From BS750m-G62 sp964577175 (GTDB lineage: Bacteria > Planctomycetota > Phycisphaerae > FEN-1346): a DNA stretch of 6,505 nt. The notes below the pieces were generated by a model, which searched no databases, was not told the DNA's origin, and saw only the letters and a list, made by a program, of their open reading frames with translations. Each line of letters begins with the position of its first letter. Position 1 is the first letter of the stretch. Positions 5,621 through 6,505 of this stretch are shown one piece after another. Location: positions 1 through 6,505 of the forward strand of contig CAZNYC010000183.1 of the NCBI GenBank assembly GCA_964577175.1. Reading direction: 5' to 3'. The position numbers were made by a program, and so were the translations under genes.

Positions 5621-6505
5621 GGCGCAGTCTGGGCGGGTTCGTGTCCGCCTTGATCGCCGCAGCGGTCTGGCGGACCAGGTCGATCTCAGACTTCAGTTTC
5701 TTCGCTTCCCGGTGCTCCAGCAGTTGCTTCTCAAGCCGGGCGAGCCTGGGCAGAAGCGGTTTGGCGGCGCCGCCGTAGGCTTGCAGGGCCTTCAGGCACC
5801 GTGAGATCCGCTTGCGCTTGCCCCACCTGTCGATGTCCATGATGTCGAGGCAGAGGCGCATTCCTTCCCTGATGCGGTGCCTGGCGAGCAGGTCCAGGCC
5901 GCTGAGCCGGATCCCGTCGGCAAACATGATCCCGCTCGGCGCGGGCTCGATGACCGCCCGGTGGATGGCAGGCAGGAGGGGTTTGATCTCCTCGAAGCCG
6001 AGGCTGGCGTAGACGCTCCCCAACGCGCCTCGCGCCCTCCCGTCTTCGTTCTGAAGACCGGCGCGAACGGCCTTCAGGAGCCGTTCACGGTCCACCCCTT
6101 CGAGCGACTTGCCGACCAGGCCGCGGCGCCTGTCAAACAGGGCGAAGCAAAGGTAACGCTGCTCCATGTTCCGTGGGTCGTCTTTCGTCGGCCCCGTGGC
6201 GAGTTTTTCCAGCATATCGGGGACGGCCGCTTTGGCAGGTTTCCCGATCCCGGCCAGCGCCTCGGCGGCCAGGATGCGCAGCCACAGATCCCTGCTGCGG
6301 AACGTCTTGCGCAAGGCGGGCACCGCCGCCGCACCGACGCCGCGCTGCATCTTCAGGGCCTGGCACGCGCCGTACCGCGTGTAGAGGTCCTTGGCGTCGA
6401 GCATGCCGATCAGCCGGCCCATCACGTCGTCCTTGCGGCGCGGGAGCGCCTCGGCCGCCCGCTCGCGGACGATCGGCGACCAATTGCTCAGCCGGCCGAT
6501 GAGCT
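5604..6505 (-). CDS. HEAT-repeat protein, C-terminal part (5' end beyond window)
   Basis: The frame is open from the stop at 5604-5606 to the window edge, so at least 299 residues are visible and the N-terminus is missing. A GTG at 6425 is not the start: the 26 residues before it (including NWSPIVRERAAEALPRRKDD) continue the same helical repeat pattern. Three HEAT-like units appear: LSNWSPIVRERAAEAL, LDAKDLYTRYGACQAL and RSRDLWLRILAAEALAGIG, the last followed by KAAVPDMLEKLA. Then comes a conserved-looking helical region (NEDGRARGALGSVY, EPAPSGIMFADGIRLSGLDLL, DIMDIDRWGKRKR) and a charged C-terminal helix (LARLEKQLLEHREAKKLKSEI). I recall similar tails in large planctomycete and verrucomicrobial secreted proteins, possibly the DUF6288 group, but this is unverified. 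HEAT repeats usually form a protein-binding scaffold. It converges on the operon with a 68-base gap. Confidence 0.85.
   Translation of the reverse strand, partial: LIGRLSNWSPIVRERAAEALPRRKDDVMGRLIGMLDAKDLYTRYGACQALKMQRGVGAAAVPALRKTFRSRDLWLRILAAEALAGIGKPAKAAVPDMLEKLATGPTKDDPRNMEQRYLCFALFDRRRGLVGKSLEGVDRERLLKAVRAGLQNEDGRARGALGSVYASLGFEEIKPLLPAIHRAVIEPAPSGIMFADGIRLSGLDLLARHRIREGMRLCLDIMDIDRWGKRKRISRCLKALQAYGGAAKPLLPRLARLEKQLLEHREAKKLKSEIDLVRQTAAAIKADTNPPRLRRLSGP

Overview
The window is GC-rich (roughly two-thirds G+C). It carries a tRNA with an encoded CCA, a secreted sialate-O-acetylesterase-type protein with a lysine/glutamate-rich insert, a secreted LamG protein of unknown enzymatic role, and a HEAT-repeat protein. 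This mix is typical of Planctomycetota, or of related Lentisphaerota/Kiritimatiellota polysaccharide degraders. I infer the lineage from protein style only; there is no marker gene.

Layout. Positions 2-77 (minus strand) hold tRNA-Arg(UCG). About 1.1 kb without a convincing gene follows (78-1170). It is rich in repeats: a nested inverted repeat just upstream of the tRNA (88-210), a 12-bp tandem duplication (208-231), a motif resembling REP/RAYT-associated sequences (561-586), and two diverged copies of a roughly 80-95 bp inverted-repeat element (815-908 and 1050-1132). A possible promoter lies between those two copies. If it is used, the second copy would fold as a hairpin in the 5' leader of the downstream operon.

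A two- or three-gene plus-strand operon comes next. Gene 1 (1171-3177) encodes an exported SGNH/sialate O-acetylesterase-family protein. Its stop overlaps the start of gene 2 (3174-5276, ATGA overlap), an exported LamG protein with a large conserved-looking C-terminal region that I cannot assign to an enzyme class. Thirty-one bases later comes a short ORF (5308-5535). It looks like the N-terminal stub of a longer secreted planctomycete protein, cut off by a frameshift/stop and loss of the rest. Gene 1 would deacetylate a glycan and gene 2 would bind and possibly process one, so the operon looks like a small exported carbohydrate-processing module. That role is inference.

A minus-strand gene (5604 to beyond 6505) converges on the operon. 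It is the C-terminal part of a HEAT-repeat protein whose frame is open to the window edge, so its real start lies outside.

The points most worth a second look are the paired attC-like/MITE-like inverted repeats, the unassigned C-terminal region of the LamG protein, the altered catalytic motifs of the esterase, and the truncated stub at the operon end.
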